A stretch of 64,000 nucleotides of DNA, taken from assembly GCA_027924585.1 (NCBI GenBank), contig BSBM01000125.1:2113001-2177000 (forward strand), given 5' to 3'. The stretch is from Larix kaempferi. Its lineage: Eukaryota; Streptophyta; Pinopsida; Pinales; Pinaceae. Both the position numbers and the translations under genes were made by a program. The notes beneath the pieces were generated by a model. That model ran no database searches and was not told where the DNA came from. It saw only the letters and a list, made by a program, of their open reading frames with translations. The stretch's first letter is position 1. Each line of letters begins with the position of its first letter. Shown here in pieces: positions 23,186 to 33,814 of this stretch.

Positions 23186-24933
23186 ATGGCTTCAGTATCT
23201 TTCATAGCAGAGGACAAACTTGAAGGAACCTCCAACTTCAATTCTTGGAAAGCTAGGATCTTGGCTACCCTAGAGGAAAATGACCTTGATGATTTGGTCA
23301 TCAATGTTGTAGAGGAACCTACAACAAATGTAGGTAGAGAAGCATTCAAGAAGAAGCAAGCCAAGGCAAGAAGAATCATCTATGGTTCAATCAAGGACAG
23401 TTTGTTGCCCGTCGTAACCCTGTTGAAGACTGCCAAAGAATGCTTTGATACCTTGACAAATCTATATGAAAGAAAAGCTGCTCCCAGTCAGAAGAGGCTC
23501 CTGAAGAACAAGCTTCGTACTTTGAAGATTGAAAAGGATGAAGGTGTGGCTTCATTCTTCACAAAGATCTCTCAGGTAAGGGATCAACTCTTGGCTATTG
23601 GTGTTAAAGTAGATGATGATGTTCTTGTTCAAACTGCAGTTGATGGTCTTCCAAGTTCATGGGAGACATTCCTATCTGTTGTAAATGGTCGAGAAGTCTA
23701 GCCATATTTTGAAAGACTATGGCACGATTGCTTACAAGAGGAAGGAAGAATGCAAAGCATAAATGGTGGCCCTAAGGAAGGGAACATTTCCCTTGTTGCC
23801 AAGAGAAAGAAAGGCAAGAAGTTCTTTCATCAAAAGAACAAAGGTAAAAAGCCTCAAGGTAAGCACATTGATTTATCAAAAATAGAATGTTTCAATTGTC
23901 ACAAGATGGGGCATTATGCCAGAGATTGTAAAAAGACAAAGACAAAGTTCAGAGGAAAATTCCAGGCATCTGCTACAGAAGAAGAACCTAAGAAGAAGAA
24001 AAATAACAAGTCTTCCAAGGATCAAGAACCAAGAAGAGAGTACTATTTGGTTCCAACTCTCTCAGGATCCATTATCAATAGTGCTAAGTCTTGGTTGGTA
24101 GACAGTGTAGATTCCAGACATATGACAGGCTTTCAAGGAGCTCTTACAAACTTCAGAAAGAAGAATTTTATTGCTCAGGTCGAACTTGGAGATGATACCA
24201 CCTATGACATTGAAGGAATCGATTCAACATCTTTTCAACTTGCCTCAGGGACTACCTTGCATATCCAAGAGATATTATATGTTCTCGGCTTAAAGAAGAA
24301 TTTCCTCTCAGTTGCAAGTTTAGAAGATAAGGGTTACAGAGTAATCTTCATGGATAGAAAGGCCCTCTTGTGGCCGAAGAATGAAGAGATGAGTTCATCC
24401 ATGGTGATTGGAGTTCGAGAGGGAGGCCTCTACAAGTCATCTGGGCATTCCATTCAAGCATTGGTCCATGATACAATTAACCCCTGTGATTTATGGCATC
24501 GAAGGTTTGGACACCTTCATTACAGAGCTCTTCTTGGTCTACAGAAGATGGTAACAAGGATGCTTGAGTTTTCTTCTAAGCATGATGGTGTTTATAAAGG
24601 TTGTGCTCTTGGCAAGAATGCCAAGAAATATTTTCCTAACAGTAGTAGTAGATCTAAAAGAATCTTGGATTTAATTCATTCAAATATATGTGGACCTATG
24701 ACTACACCTTCTATGAGTGGTTTTTTATATTATGTACTTTTTATAGATGATTGCTCTCACAAATCTTGGATCTACTTCCTAAAGACAAAGAATGAAACTT
24801 TTGATAAGTTCAAAGAGTTCAAGGCACTGATTGAAAACCAGACAAGAAAGCACATACATATCTTGAGGTCAGATAATGGGGGTGAGTTTGAATCTCATTA
24901 GTTTGATGATCTTTGCCAAGAAGCAGGGATCAA
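23186..24933 (+). pseudogene. Copia-3 gag, protease and integrase N-terminal part
   Basis: The ATG at 23186 starts a gag (MASVSFIAEDKLEGTSNFNSW) resembling that of copia-2. A TAG at 23699-23701 interrupts it in frame (likely CAG to TAG), and the same frame continues through WHDCLQEEGRMQS, the knuckle CFNCHKMGHYARDC, and a protease region reading WLVDSVDSRHMTG where the family has DSGAS. Integrase retains LWHRRFGHLHYRAL, but the first Cys of the C-x2-C pair is Tyr (VYKGC) and the first catalytic Asp is Asn (HSNICGPM). After SDNGGEF a TAG at 24899-24901 appears, then FDDLCQEAGIK, after which homology ends abruptly near 24933-24937. It is clearly dead and truncated by another sequence. Confidence 0.93.
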
Positions 24934-24937
24934 GAGT

Positions 24938-26040
24938 TGTGCCACAAGCCCTACAAGAATCCCCAAGCAAATCAGAGCTAAGTTATGTCTTAATGATAAT
25001 TCAAATGAAGAATTAGGCTAGTATTTAGAGCCTCTTAGAGGCTTCTAGAAGGATTCCTTCTAATTCTTCATTGAGTTAGGCTTTCCAACAAATTCGAATA
25101 AAAAAAAAGTTATAAAGTCTTTAGGAGTGGGCACTAGGGTCAAAACACCATACATTAAGGAGGGTCACCACTTATAGAATATAAATTAAAATTATGATGT
25201 CTTAGGTGAGGGCACCAAGGTCATGGCTAAGGGTAGGATGACTTAGCACAAGGACCAACAAGGGTTCAACACAAACAAGGCCCCCATAGATCTAGGATGG
25301 GTAAACTCCCCTTCAAACCACAAGACCAAAAGGTGGACCCACAAAGTGGGAAGACAACCTTTCTAACCACAAGACAACGTGGTAAACCTTCTAACCACAA
25401 GACCAAGAACAACAAGGTGGGAAAACCATGGGTATACAAACAAGGTGGGGATACAACCCATTCATCTCTCTCTCAAATGTACAAGTGTTCTATACACTAA
25501 CCAAAAGTTTATCATCACTGTATAAGGAAGGTCTACACTGGATGATGTGATCCTATGATCCTCCTGACTGATCATGAGGTCAAATGCTAGAGTCTCCATC
25601 AAGGGGTGGCCGGTCCCTTGAGAAGACAACCTAGCTCAACCATCTTGAAGACCTAGGAGAGGAGGCCATCACACATCATCATCTTGGTTAACTAACCAAG
25701 ATCCACCTGGTTAACTGACTAGGTATGTACCTGCAGGAACTGCTTGGTCCCAGACCAAGGATCTTCCTAGTCCTAGACCAAGATGTCTCTATCTCAACCT
25801 GCAGGATCTGCTTGGTCCTCGTGACCAAGAAGCTGTCTGGTCCCAGACCAGAATACCCTAGAGACGGATAGGGGCCCTAGCCACATGCTAGGGACTTTTC
25901 CATGGCATCAACCTGCTTGGTCCCCGACCAAGAACCCCAGTAGATTGTTGGGGGCCCTAGGGTACCTTATAGGGACTTACTTTGCCTAGTTAACTGACCA
26001 GGAACCCTAGTTAACTGACTAGGGTGCCATCCTTTCAGAG
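24938..26040 (-). mobile_element. LTR-like, hairpin-rich segment replacing the copia-3 3' part
   Basis: Begins TGTGCCACAAG exactly where copia-3 integrase homology stops. Contains a 13-bp perfect inverted repeat (25004-25016 with 25060-25072) and, at 25680-26020, many short palindromes such as CTTGGTTAACTAACCAAG, CTTGGTCCCCGACCAAG and CTAGTTAACTGACTAG. On the minus strand part of it (25598-25665) resembles 21720-21782 of the copia-3 LTR region, so it may be an inverted related LTR. No internal coding region or second end is visible. Confidence 0.45.
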
Positions 26041-26081
26041 AATGGGTTTCGCAGCTGCATTAACTTTAACACATATCTCCT

Positions 26082-26381
26082 GTGAGGATTTGTCGTCCCG
26101 ACTCTATCCGTGGTGATGCAGAAGACTCTGCCTCTTTTTGTAACATTATGGTTTCTTGCTCCCCTTCACTAATCTACTCTACTTCGGTTTCGAGGGGTCT
26201 TGCTGGTGTCGATCCCTCTTCTTCTTCTGCACAGAAGTCCCTTGTTGAGTGTTTTGGCTCTTCCAGTATGTATGAGGCTGTGGTCGGTACATCTACGCGA
26301 GGTAAGTGGAAAAAGTTTGTTCCTTTGGCTCTATCTCCTCCGAGTTCTCGGACTCGAGGGGCTCTGAAGAGAAGTTCATAA
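26082..26381 (+). CDS. Unidentified Ser-rich open frame
   Basis: A 99-codon frame with a Ser-rich middle and a basic tail (GKWKKFVPLALSPPSSRTRG) ending TAA. It starts with GTG in the annotated form; the first ATG is internal (26148). A strong splice-donor match (GAG/GTAAGT near 26299) lies inside it, so it could also be an exon plus intron start. No domain recognised; it may be non-coding. Confidence 0.2.
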   Translation: MRICRPDSIRGDAEDSASFCNIMVSCSPSLIYSTSVSRGLAGVDPSSSSAQKSLVECFGSSSMYEAVVGTSTRGKWKKFVPLALSPPSSRTRGALKRSS

Positions 26382-27300
26382 TTTCTAGCTTGGTCCTCCA
26401 AGGTAGTCGGAGGTTTTTTGGGGGCCTTCAGATCTTATATTATTGTAGTTTTTTTACAGCCCTTGGGGCAATTTTTTGGATACCTTTTGATCTTTTTTGG
26501 TGACATTTTGTAGCCCAATGGGCATTGCAATAGATGGCTATTTGGACTGTTTGGATAACTATCAGAGGTTCCTTTGGCACAATATACGATCTTTTATCTA
26601 GGGATATTTACAGCTATTAGGAACCAATGGCAAAAAAGCCCTCATCTTTAGGAGTGGTAATTTCCCTCGTCTAGATCAAGATGTAAGCACTGTTTTTGTG
26701 CAGTTTTTTATTTTCAGAATAGAACAAACATGACTTTTTTCCCATAGAATATATATATATATATATATATATTACTAAGCATTTGATGTATTTTAGTATT
26801 TTAGTTGCATTGAAGGATAACCAATGTTAAGCTGGATGGAGGTATTTTGTAGGCTCTGCTCAACTAGAATCATGTTAATCATGTTATTTTATTTGGTTGA
26901 TCTAGGTACTAAAATCATGTTATTTATTAAATTAGATGTGTCATTTTTGCTTGGTTAAACAGTGCTTGTCTAAGGATTTATTTTGTATTTTGTAATAGAC
27001 ATTGTAACTGGGAAAGACAATATCTTTGACATTGTTTATTGGTCGAAGACTAATAGCCATTGAGGCTCAACCAGATGAGTTAATGGAATTCAAAGAGTTC
27101 AATTTTATCTTCTCATTTTTAATGTTTAAGGTATTTAATTGTAATTGCTGAGATATTTGATAGTTTGAAATGGAAGGAAATATTCTTGATAATACTCTGG
27201 AGTTTGAACTCATTTTGAATTGTTGGAAATGAGGATTGTGCACCTCCAAATTTATAAGGGGCATCATGCCTTTTCATGAAAAAATCCACTTTCAAAAGCA
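26382..27300. other. Unassigned sequence
   Basis: AT-rich with an (AT)n run at 26749-26772. No domains or LTR ends seen. Confidence 0.4.
26749..26772. repeat. (AT)n microsatellite
   Basis: Twelve AT repeats. Confidence 0.95.
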
Positions 27301-27309
27301 CTACTTTCC

Positions 27310-27455
27310 CAGGCATACTTATTATCTTTCCAAGCAATTCAAATTTCAAACACATCCTAGAAATTGAAAGCTACAAAAATTACTTTTCCAGGCATACTTA
27401 TTATCCTTCCAAGCAATTCAAACACGTCCTAGATGTTGAAAACTACAAAAACTGG
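27310..27455 (+). repeat. Tandem duplication, unit 68-78 bp
   Basis: Two copies of CAGGCATACTTATTATC(T/C)TTCCAAGCAATTCAAA...CCTAGA..TTGAAA.CTACAAAAA; the first carries an extra ATTTCAAA and a longer tail. Confidence 0.85.
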
Positions 27456-27901
27456 ACAAGTCACATTGTATTTAACATTTTCTTAATGAAATATGTACTT
27501 AGTTTACTCTTGTCATCAAGGAAGGGTTGGATGAATCTAAACCCTTCAACTTAAAATTAAGACCAACCCTTCAAATTTGATCATCCATGAACACTATGCC
27601 AACTGCTGCTTGATATGACAATCTGCTTTGGCCAGCTTGCCTGTTTATTTTGATTATGATTTCTGTTATGTTAACCTGTGTGGCCTTAATGGCACATTTA
27701 CTTCTTAGCGCTATCTGGCTTCATTTCTTATTTGATGATAAGACTGGTTATTGGCTATCTATGCCTGTGGCCACTGTACAGCCCTTTTCTAAATAAAATG
27801 CATGTAAACCTTACCGTATAGAAAGTGAAGCATTTTATTTTAAAAAATATCTCTCTCACACACATATACATCATGTATGTGCCGGTATGCTTGTGTTCAC
27901 T

Positions 27902-28411
27902 GTCTGAACATGAGGACCCCTAAGTGAAAGCTGAAGTGTATTCTCCAATGGACCACTAGCTGTATCACAATCTGGGGTATTGGTTCCAAACTTAAGAGGG
28001 CCTTGTAAAGGAACAACGATATCTCCACTCAGTACAAAAATGCGAGCTCGTCAGTCAAATTGAGTATTCAAACTAATAAATCCTGCTTGAAATCAGATGA
28101 CAGTTACACTATTAATCTAAAAGATTTGAAATTGGTATACTACGAATTAATCTATAAATGGTTAAGCACAGTTTAAGAATACTAGATCACTAAATAGATT
28201 GTGGGAATTCATCGCTTATTAATATAAATGAAGCAAATTCAAGTCGAATATTATAAAATAATGGTGGAAGGGATAGCTCATCTGACCTTTAACTCGTTCG
28301 CGAACTGTCAATTGAAGGCCCTCAGTTGGGTTGCAGCTCGCACTAAAATACGGTGCCTTGAATTTGAATTTATATGGTGACGGAACGTTGGCTTTTACTT
28401 CACTCGAGCCT
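27902..28411 (-). pseudogene. Two-exon host-gene-like fragment, unidentified
   Basis: On the minus strand exon A (about 28287-28411) encodes VPSPYKFKFKAPYFSASC and EGLQLTVRERVKG. A GT (AAAG/GTCAGATG) to AG (TTTCAAGCAG) intron of 204 bp (28083-28286) follows, and exon B (27902-28082) continues in matching phase with FISLNTQFD, RARIFVLSGDIVVPLQGP and LENTLQLSLRGPHVQ. A TGA (28051-28053) interrupts exon B after QFD. Composition, splice signals and phase agreement argue for a real gene remnant rather than chance. I do not recognise the protein. It could be a pseudogene, a captured fragment, or a real gene with a sequence error at the TGA. Confidence 0.5.
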
Positions 28412-28834
28412 CTATGCACAGTTGAGGAAAACCATGGTTATCGTTGAAGTATGTGTGAAAGTGTGGTAGGGTTATCGATGGATATGTTTTGCGGAATGCA
28501 ACTCAATAAGTTTAACTTTTAAGACACTATTCATATATTTTGAAGTCTGAATTGATTTTTTTTCTATGTATCGGTTGAAGTGTATTTTTTAACAGTCTGT
28601 CGTGTTTTTTTCACGATGACAATCGTATTGGTTTTTTCGCTTTGTGGATGGTATTGGTTGTGGCATGTCACTACTTCACTTGTTTTAATCACCATTAAGA
28701 ATAAATGTGTTTTCTAGTTTCTTTAAAAAAAATATCAATATGTGTAATCACGTGAAACAAATTAAGATTGGATTTTGGGTAATCATCCTTCTAAAATACA
28801 TGTAAAAAGTTGTGTATTAATCTTTTCTTAATGT

Positions 28835-29130
28835 ACATGGCAAGTCATTTTTAAGTAATCTTTAATATCAATATATGGTAAGGCATACATGGCAAGTCAC
28901 TTTTAAGTAATCTTTAATATCAATATATGGCAAGTCACTTTTAAGTAATCTTTAATATCAATATATGGCAAGGCGTACATAGCAAGTTACTTTTAAGTAA
29001 TCTTTAATATCAATATATGGCTAGGCGTACATGGCAAGTCACTTTTAAGTAATCTTTAATATCAATATATGGCAAGGTGTACATGGCAAGTCACTTTTAA
29101 GTAATCTTTAATATCAATATATGGCAAGGC
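28835..29130 (+). repeat. 52-bp tandem array, six copies
   Basis: Unit ACATGGCAAGTCACTTTTAA then GTAATCTTTAATATCAATAT then ATGGCAAGGCGT. Copy starts are about 28835, 28887, 28927 (after a 40-bp shortened copy), 28977, 29029 and 29081. No variable spacers, so it is a minisatellite. Confidence 0.93.
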
Positions 29131-29329
29131 ACAGAGTGGTGACAAATGTTTTAACCCTTCTTCACATTGATCTTCACACCAATGACAATATTATATTGTA
29201 CATGGATCATATTCACCTCTAGATCTAGATCTCACTGATAAGACATCAATGGATAAGTATGACAAATCATAATGTGATAAGAATAACAACACACATGAGA
29301 GGTGATCTAGGACTTTATGATTGCATATG

Positions 29330-29698
29330 AACGTACAATATAGTCTATCATTGTGTCATTATCATCCATCCTAGGGACTATAGCTTCTTTCGAAGAAACA
29401 ACTTGTTTACTAGGGACTATGATTGATACAAACTCCCTAGTTTATTCCATAGTTCCAATGCATTGTTTTCTCCAACTACATTCAACAACACTGAATCTGA
29501 TAGGCAAAGTCGAATTGTACTCCTTACCCTTCTTTCTAGTGTATCTTGGTCTTCTTCCGTTGATCTAGTAGGTTGTGTACCTAGATCCACAACAATCCAT
29601 TGTTCCCGATCTACAATAAGATCTTTCATTTTGAGCTTCCATAGCTCAAAGTTATGACCATAAAATTTCTCAATATCAATTCCAAAACTACTAAGCAT
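29330..29698 (-). pseudogene. Copia gag fragment (copia-4)
   Basis: The minus strand from the ATG at 29698 encodes KFYGHNFELWKLKMKDLI, STIRLCLSDSVLLNVV and ALELWNKLGSLYQS. This is the gag N-terminal region of Tork/Tnt1-like copia elements (family pattern F.G.NF..WK.KM..LL, then W.KL...Y). A stop follows YQS, and the frame continues recognisably (SLVNKLFLRKKL) with more stops. The gag begins about 140 bp from the primer site, as expected. Confidence 0.85.
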
Positions 29699-29824
29699 CC
29701 TCTTTCAACACACAAATCACCACTCCAAAGCTCCCATTAGACCCAGGTTTATCACATACACAAGATCTATCAAACAAAGTCCAACCCTCGGCAACAAAGT
29801 ACGCATCCCCCTAAAGCCAATAAT

Positions 29825-29841
29825 CAAGCTCGGACACTACA
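29825..29841 (-). other. Degenerate tRNA-Met primer site of copia-4
   Basis: The minus strand reads TGTAGTGTCCGAGCTTG directly after the LTR end; compare TGGTATCAGAGCTTG. Several substitutions indicate age. Confidence 0.6.
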
Positions 29842-30261
29842 TGTAATTTTTAAACCTGTGAAGTGAAGCAATGCAAACATATTCTTAATCAAAATAGAGA
29901 TTACACAATGACACACACTTACTACAAAGAGATTTACCCAGGAAATCCTTAACGGAAAAAACCAACAAAACTTAGAGTTGCACCTCTATCTTTTTCATTT
30001 CATTTCTTAACCATTCACAATACAATATTTAGGCATTCCGCAACATCCAAAACCCTTATCCAATTAACTCGGATAAGATTTAGACCCTAATCCCTTAACT
30101 GAGATTAATTACATATTTTTAGAAAAATAGCCCCAAAAAAATTTGAAACACTACCTCGAAATCTGCTTCACAAAGAGGGGGGGAATCAACACACCCCCCC
30201 CAAGCATAGTAAGGCAACACAACCCATACCCACATGCAAAGAATATAACACATACCCAACA
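29842..30261 (-). mobile_element. 5' LTR of copia-4 (420 bp)
   Basis: The minus strand starts TGTTGGGTATGTG and ends GTTTAAAAATTACA. A U5-like block with TTTTTTCCGTTAAGGATTTC lies near 29938-29960. LINE homology resumes on its right side at 30262, so the LTR edge there is supported by the interruption. Confidence 0.7.
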
Positions 30262-31064
30262 ATATTCTAATATATCATAGAAATCAAGAAAGAATTATAA
30301 TGGCCAACCCTTTGAGCTTGGAATTTTATCCTTCTGCATAAAAGATAATGTAGCCTTGACTTCATCCTTAGACACATTTTTTTACACTGGTTGTTCATTT
30401 TCCTTTTCACATACAAAATTTAGAAAGTAAGATGCCATCTTCACTATCTATACAATATTAAACTCAACTTGTTCATAAAAAGGACCTCTAAAATAAGCAA
30501 CCCTATTATCAGCTAACTCCTTAAAGGAACTAGCCATAATTCGAACCTCTTATTTCACTTCCCATATACTATTGACTTTTTTTTCCTATAACTAGCATGG
30601 TTATAAAAATACAATACTTGGTATTTTCATCCCTATTTGCAAACCCCATAACCCTAGTTTTTATTCTCCAATACATTTCCTTAGTCTCCAACAACTTTCT
30701 CTTTGTCATTTCTAGATTTTTCAATGCTTCTCTTAAGTTATCACCAAAAATGCCTAAAATATCCTAAGCATAAAAGGTTTATTTTCTATTTTTCTACACT
30801 AATGAGAGCCTCCTCATTGTTTTTCCTTTTAGTATAGGCCCAATCGACCACAACAGATTTTACATTTTTTAATTTGTTGCAAATAGAACTTTATAAGACT
30901 CCATGGCTAAGGCACCAAACTTTACCCACTTTGACTTAATAAGATTTAAAAAAATCCTTCTCCACAACTAGTTAGCATTGAATTTAAAGTAGCTATGGGG
31001 ATTCCAATCCTTTTCAATTTATAGCAAAATAGGTAGGTGATTAAAATCTTCCTTCGCCTCAACC
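30262..31064 (-). pseudogene. LINE (non-LTR) ORF2 remnant: endonuclease end to RT start
   Basis: On the minus strand, through several stops and shifts, one reads in order HLPILL and IEKDWNPHSYFKFNAN (C-terminal end of an APE-type endonuclease, DHxPI and FxFNxxW pattern), FLNLIKSKWVKFG, LKNVKSVVVDWAYTKRKNNE, YWRIKTRV, DENTKYC (GDxNTKxFH pattern), and KDKIPSSKGWP with FFLDFYDIL (KSPGPDGW pattern at the RT start). This is the usual plant L1-type ORF2 order. It is cut on the right by an LTR (31065) and on the left by copia-4 (30262). Confidence 0.8.
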
Positions 31065-31120
31065 TGTTATGGACCAAATTCCCAAAATAACATAAAAATA
31101 GAAAGAAAGAGTAACCCAAC
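31065..31120 (-). mobile_element. 3' LTR of gypsy-D, left piece
   Basis: TGTTATGGACC begins where LINE homology ends. The piece continues at 59436 after the 28-kb insertion; together they form an LTR of about 300 bp ending GGGCTTAACA at 59681. Confidence 0.65.
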
Positions 31121-33750
31121 TATAATGTCCCCATTTTGACCCTTAGGATATATTGGATTTTATGTAAACATTGTGCATATGTGATGTATGATTCCTAGCG
31201 TGGAGCTCAAGGCCAAGGCCCCACTAATGAATGTTCAGCTTTGAGAGGCAAGTATTTGACATTATGTGATCCATGTGCTATTAAGCCATGGAAATTGTAA
31301 AATGGTGTAAATATCATGCAATAAAAATACCAAGGGGCTGGTTATGGAAGCAACTAAATGAGGGGGCTATGTGTATCCACTAGGGAGAGGTGAGGGGGTT
31401 GTGGGATTGAACCATAGGCTGACATATGTCACCTTGGGAACCCACATTTGACTATCCTAGCTGTCATTTAATTCTGTGTAAGGATGACTGCAGAAAACTG
31501 CTCATGAGGTTGATGGAGTATGGGCAGCCCTGAAATCCGTAAGGCAGGGTATGGGCTCGGTTGCTTGACCCATAAGTCACTCCACCTCATGGGAGGACGT
31601 TTTCGCTCATCCCCAAGCCATAGTGAATCATGGAAGCTTCGGTTGGAAAGGGGGGACGCAGACCCAAGAGGGAAGAAAACCATAAATCACGATTTGGGAG
31701 AGATCCACGATTTGCAGAGCCAAGATCGCTCAGAAGTATGGGTGGGAAGTGAAATATGTTGGGGGATCCATAAACCCGAACCTTGGGGCGATTGAGAGAG
31801 TGTTGGATTCCCAGGAACCCATAGAGAAACCTAGATTTGATAGCTGAAACCCATTTGCGGGGCATAGCCTTTCAGCCGTAACCCTGAGGAGATCAAAGCG
31901 TGGATGATAGAGCAGAAGAGAGAGCAGAGGTTGGAACCGCTTGATAAAATCGGTGAAGACTATTTGATTGAGTTGGAGATATATGTAGCTCTGTGGTTGA
32001 GCTCGCTGGCTTAGCTTCCTCCTCCATTGTCTCTTGGCATGCTTGATAAACCCAATTGGGTGTTGGATTAGCATGATTGTTGGTGTGAAACCAAGGTTGT
32101 GAGTAAACTTGGGTAGTTCCTCATTAGTGGATACATAGCCCCATCTCAGGGATGGTATCTGAGTGCTGAAAGAATATAGGTTGGGAAGAGACCTATGGTT
32201 GGGTTGGAACATTGCAGTCCATAGCCAGTTGCTTGGAGATTTCAATTAAAGGATAAGTGTTGCCTGATGCCTCTTATTATGCCAATTTATATACATGAAT
32301 GATTGTTTGTTTATGTCAGAAAGAATGGATTGATCCAACTGATTAATGGAATTGAATACTTGTATTTATTTTGTTATTATGCCTATGATGAAATGCTAGT
32401 AAATATATTGTGAGTGTGTGTTAATGTGGTTTAACTCAGTTGTGTCTATTTGAGTATGCCAATACATTTATGTGTTTTATTTATATGTAGATTTGTTCGT
32501 TGATGAATAGGGATAAGTTTTGTTGAGGTCCTGAATGTGCAGGAGGTTCAGGCAGGGCTTTGGGGAAGAGATAGACACCCCCCTGTGGGTTCATACTTCC
32601 CCTGTGGATCAGATGAAGGGAAGGGGTCATGACATAGTAGTATTAGAGGCCTTGTAGAGTGGTGAAGAGGCCGTGATGAAGTTTGGGGCCACCTTTTTGA
32701 GTTGGAATAAGTACAGGATCAGAGTCATCGAAGGTAGCATAGGATTATGCAGTTGCATAGGGCTCGCTGAGAGCTTTCTAACAGTACCAAATTTTCCCAA
32801 AATGGAATTCGGATGAAGAAGATATTGGCCTAAGAAGTTGGTTGTAACAGGGGTATTTCTCCGACTTCCGACCTTCCAAACCCGCAGTGTGGATTGCGGA
32901 TCGCGGAAGCCGAAGGTGTGAATTATCGACATGGTACTTTGGAATTCCGACTTTCGACTCCCGCAAGCTAGATTGCGGAGTGTGGAAGTCGGAGGAGTAT
33001 TTTATCCGGAGTTATGAATTGGGAATTCCGACTTCCGACTCCCGCAAGCCGGATTGCGGATTGCGGAAGTCAGAGGATTATTTTCTCTAGAGTTGTGAAT
33101 TGGGAATTCCATGTTCCGACTCCTGCAAGCCGAATTGCGGAGTGCAGAAGTTGGAGGAGTATTTTCTCTGAAGTTGTGAATTAGGAATTCTGACTTCTGA
33201 CTTCCGCAAGCCGGAATGCGGAGTGCGGAAGTCGGAGGAGTAATTTTCCCGGAGCTGTGATTTCGGAGTTCCAACTTTCGGCCTCCGCATCATGGATGGT
33301 GGAATGCGGAAGTCGGAGAGGTGTTTCGTCAACGCTGTGAAATTGGTGTTCCGAATTTCCGACTCCCGCATCGCGGATTGCGGAGTGCAGAAGTCGAAAG
33401 TGTAAAATATTCAAAGATGGATATTGGGTGCTCGGACCTTTCAACTCCCGCATCGCGGAATGCGGAAGTCGGAGGCATATTTCTTTGACGTCATGTATTG
33501 GTCGTTCCTCCTTTCCAACTCTAGCATCGCTGAATGCGGAAGTCGGAGGTCTAATTCTTGAAGTGGCACATTGGGGTGCCAACTTCCAACTTCCAACTTG
33601 CTGATCGCGGAGTGCGAATTGTGGACCAAAGACATTGTGGTTGTGAAAAGGTGCATAGTTGCGGCTATTTTAAAGAAAAAAATTAGCAGGTTATTCTAAG
33701 GAGCTCCCCCATCACCTCTAAAGGACATCGAGGGGACAGGGGATATGACA
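31121..33750 (+). mobile_element. 5' LTR of element E
   Basis: 2,630 bp. The first 1.7 kb is unique; about 32860-33615 is a hairpin satellite. It ends CACCTCTAAAGGACATCG...GGATATGACA. Confidence 0.92.
32860..33615 (+). repeat. Hairpin satellite inside the 5' LTR of element E
   Basis: About nine copies, period roughly 80-105 bp, each with GACTTCCGACTCCCGCAA facing TTGCGGAGTGCGGAAGTC. The nested arms GACTTCCG/CGGAAGTC and CCGCAA/TTGCGG make each unit a potential stem-loop. Open frames through it on both strands are by-products. Confidence 0.92.
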
Positions 33751-33752
33751 GA

Positions 33753-33764
33753 TGGTATCATAGC
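33753..33764 (+). other. Primer-binding site of element E
   Basis: TGGTATCATAGC, two bases after the LTR end, one mismatch to the initiator tRNA-Met site. Confidence 0.8.
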
Positions 33765-33814
33765 CCAAGGTTTCCGCACTGGGGTTGCTTGGGCCAAAGT
33801 ATCAGTGACAAGCA

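Noticed and set aside
28835-29130. Regular direct repeats that could suggest a CRISPR array
   Set aside because: No spacers between units, eukaryotic context and no cas genes.
31468-32245. Frames of 70-170 codons in the left LTR of element E (and counterparts at 57235-57944)
   Set aside because: They are in LTR sequence, overlap on both strands, and have no domain. Similarity between the two places is due to the LTR pair.
33002-33656. Several 70-130 codon frames on both strands
   Set aside because: They are by-products of the hairpin satellite; the same frames appear at 58541-59314 in the other LTR.
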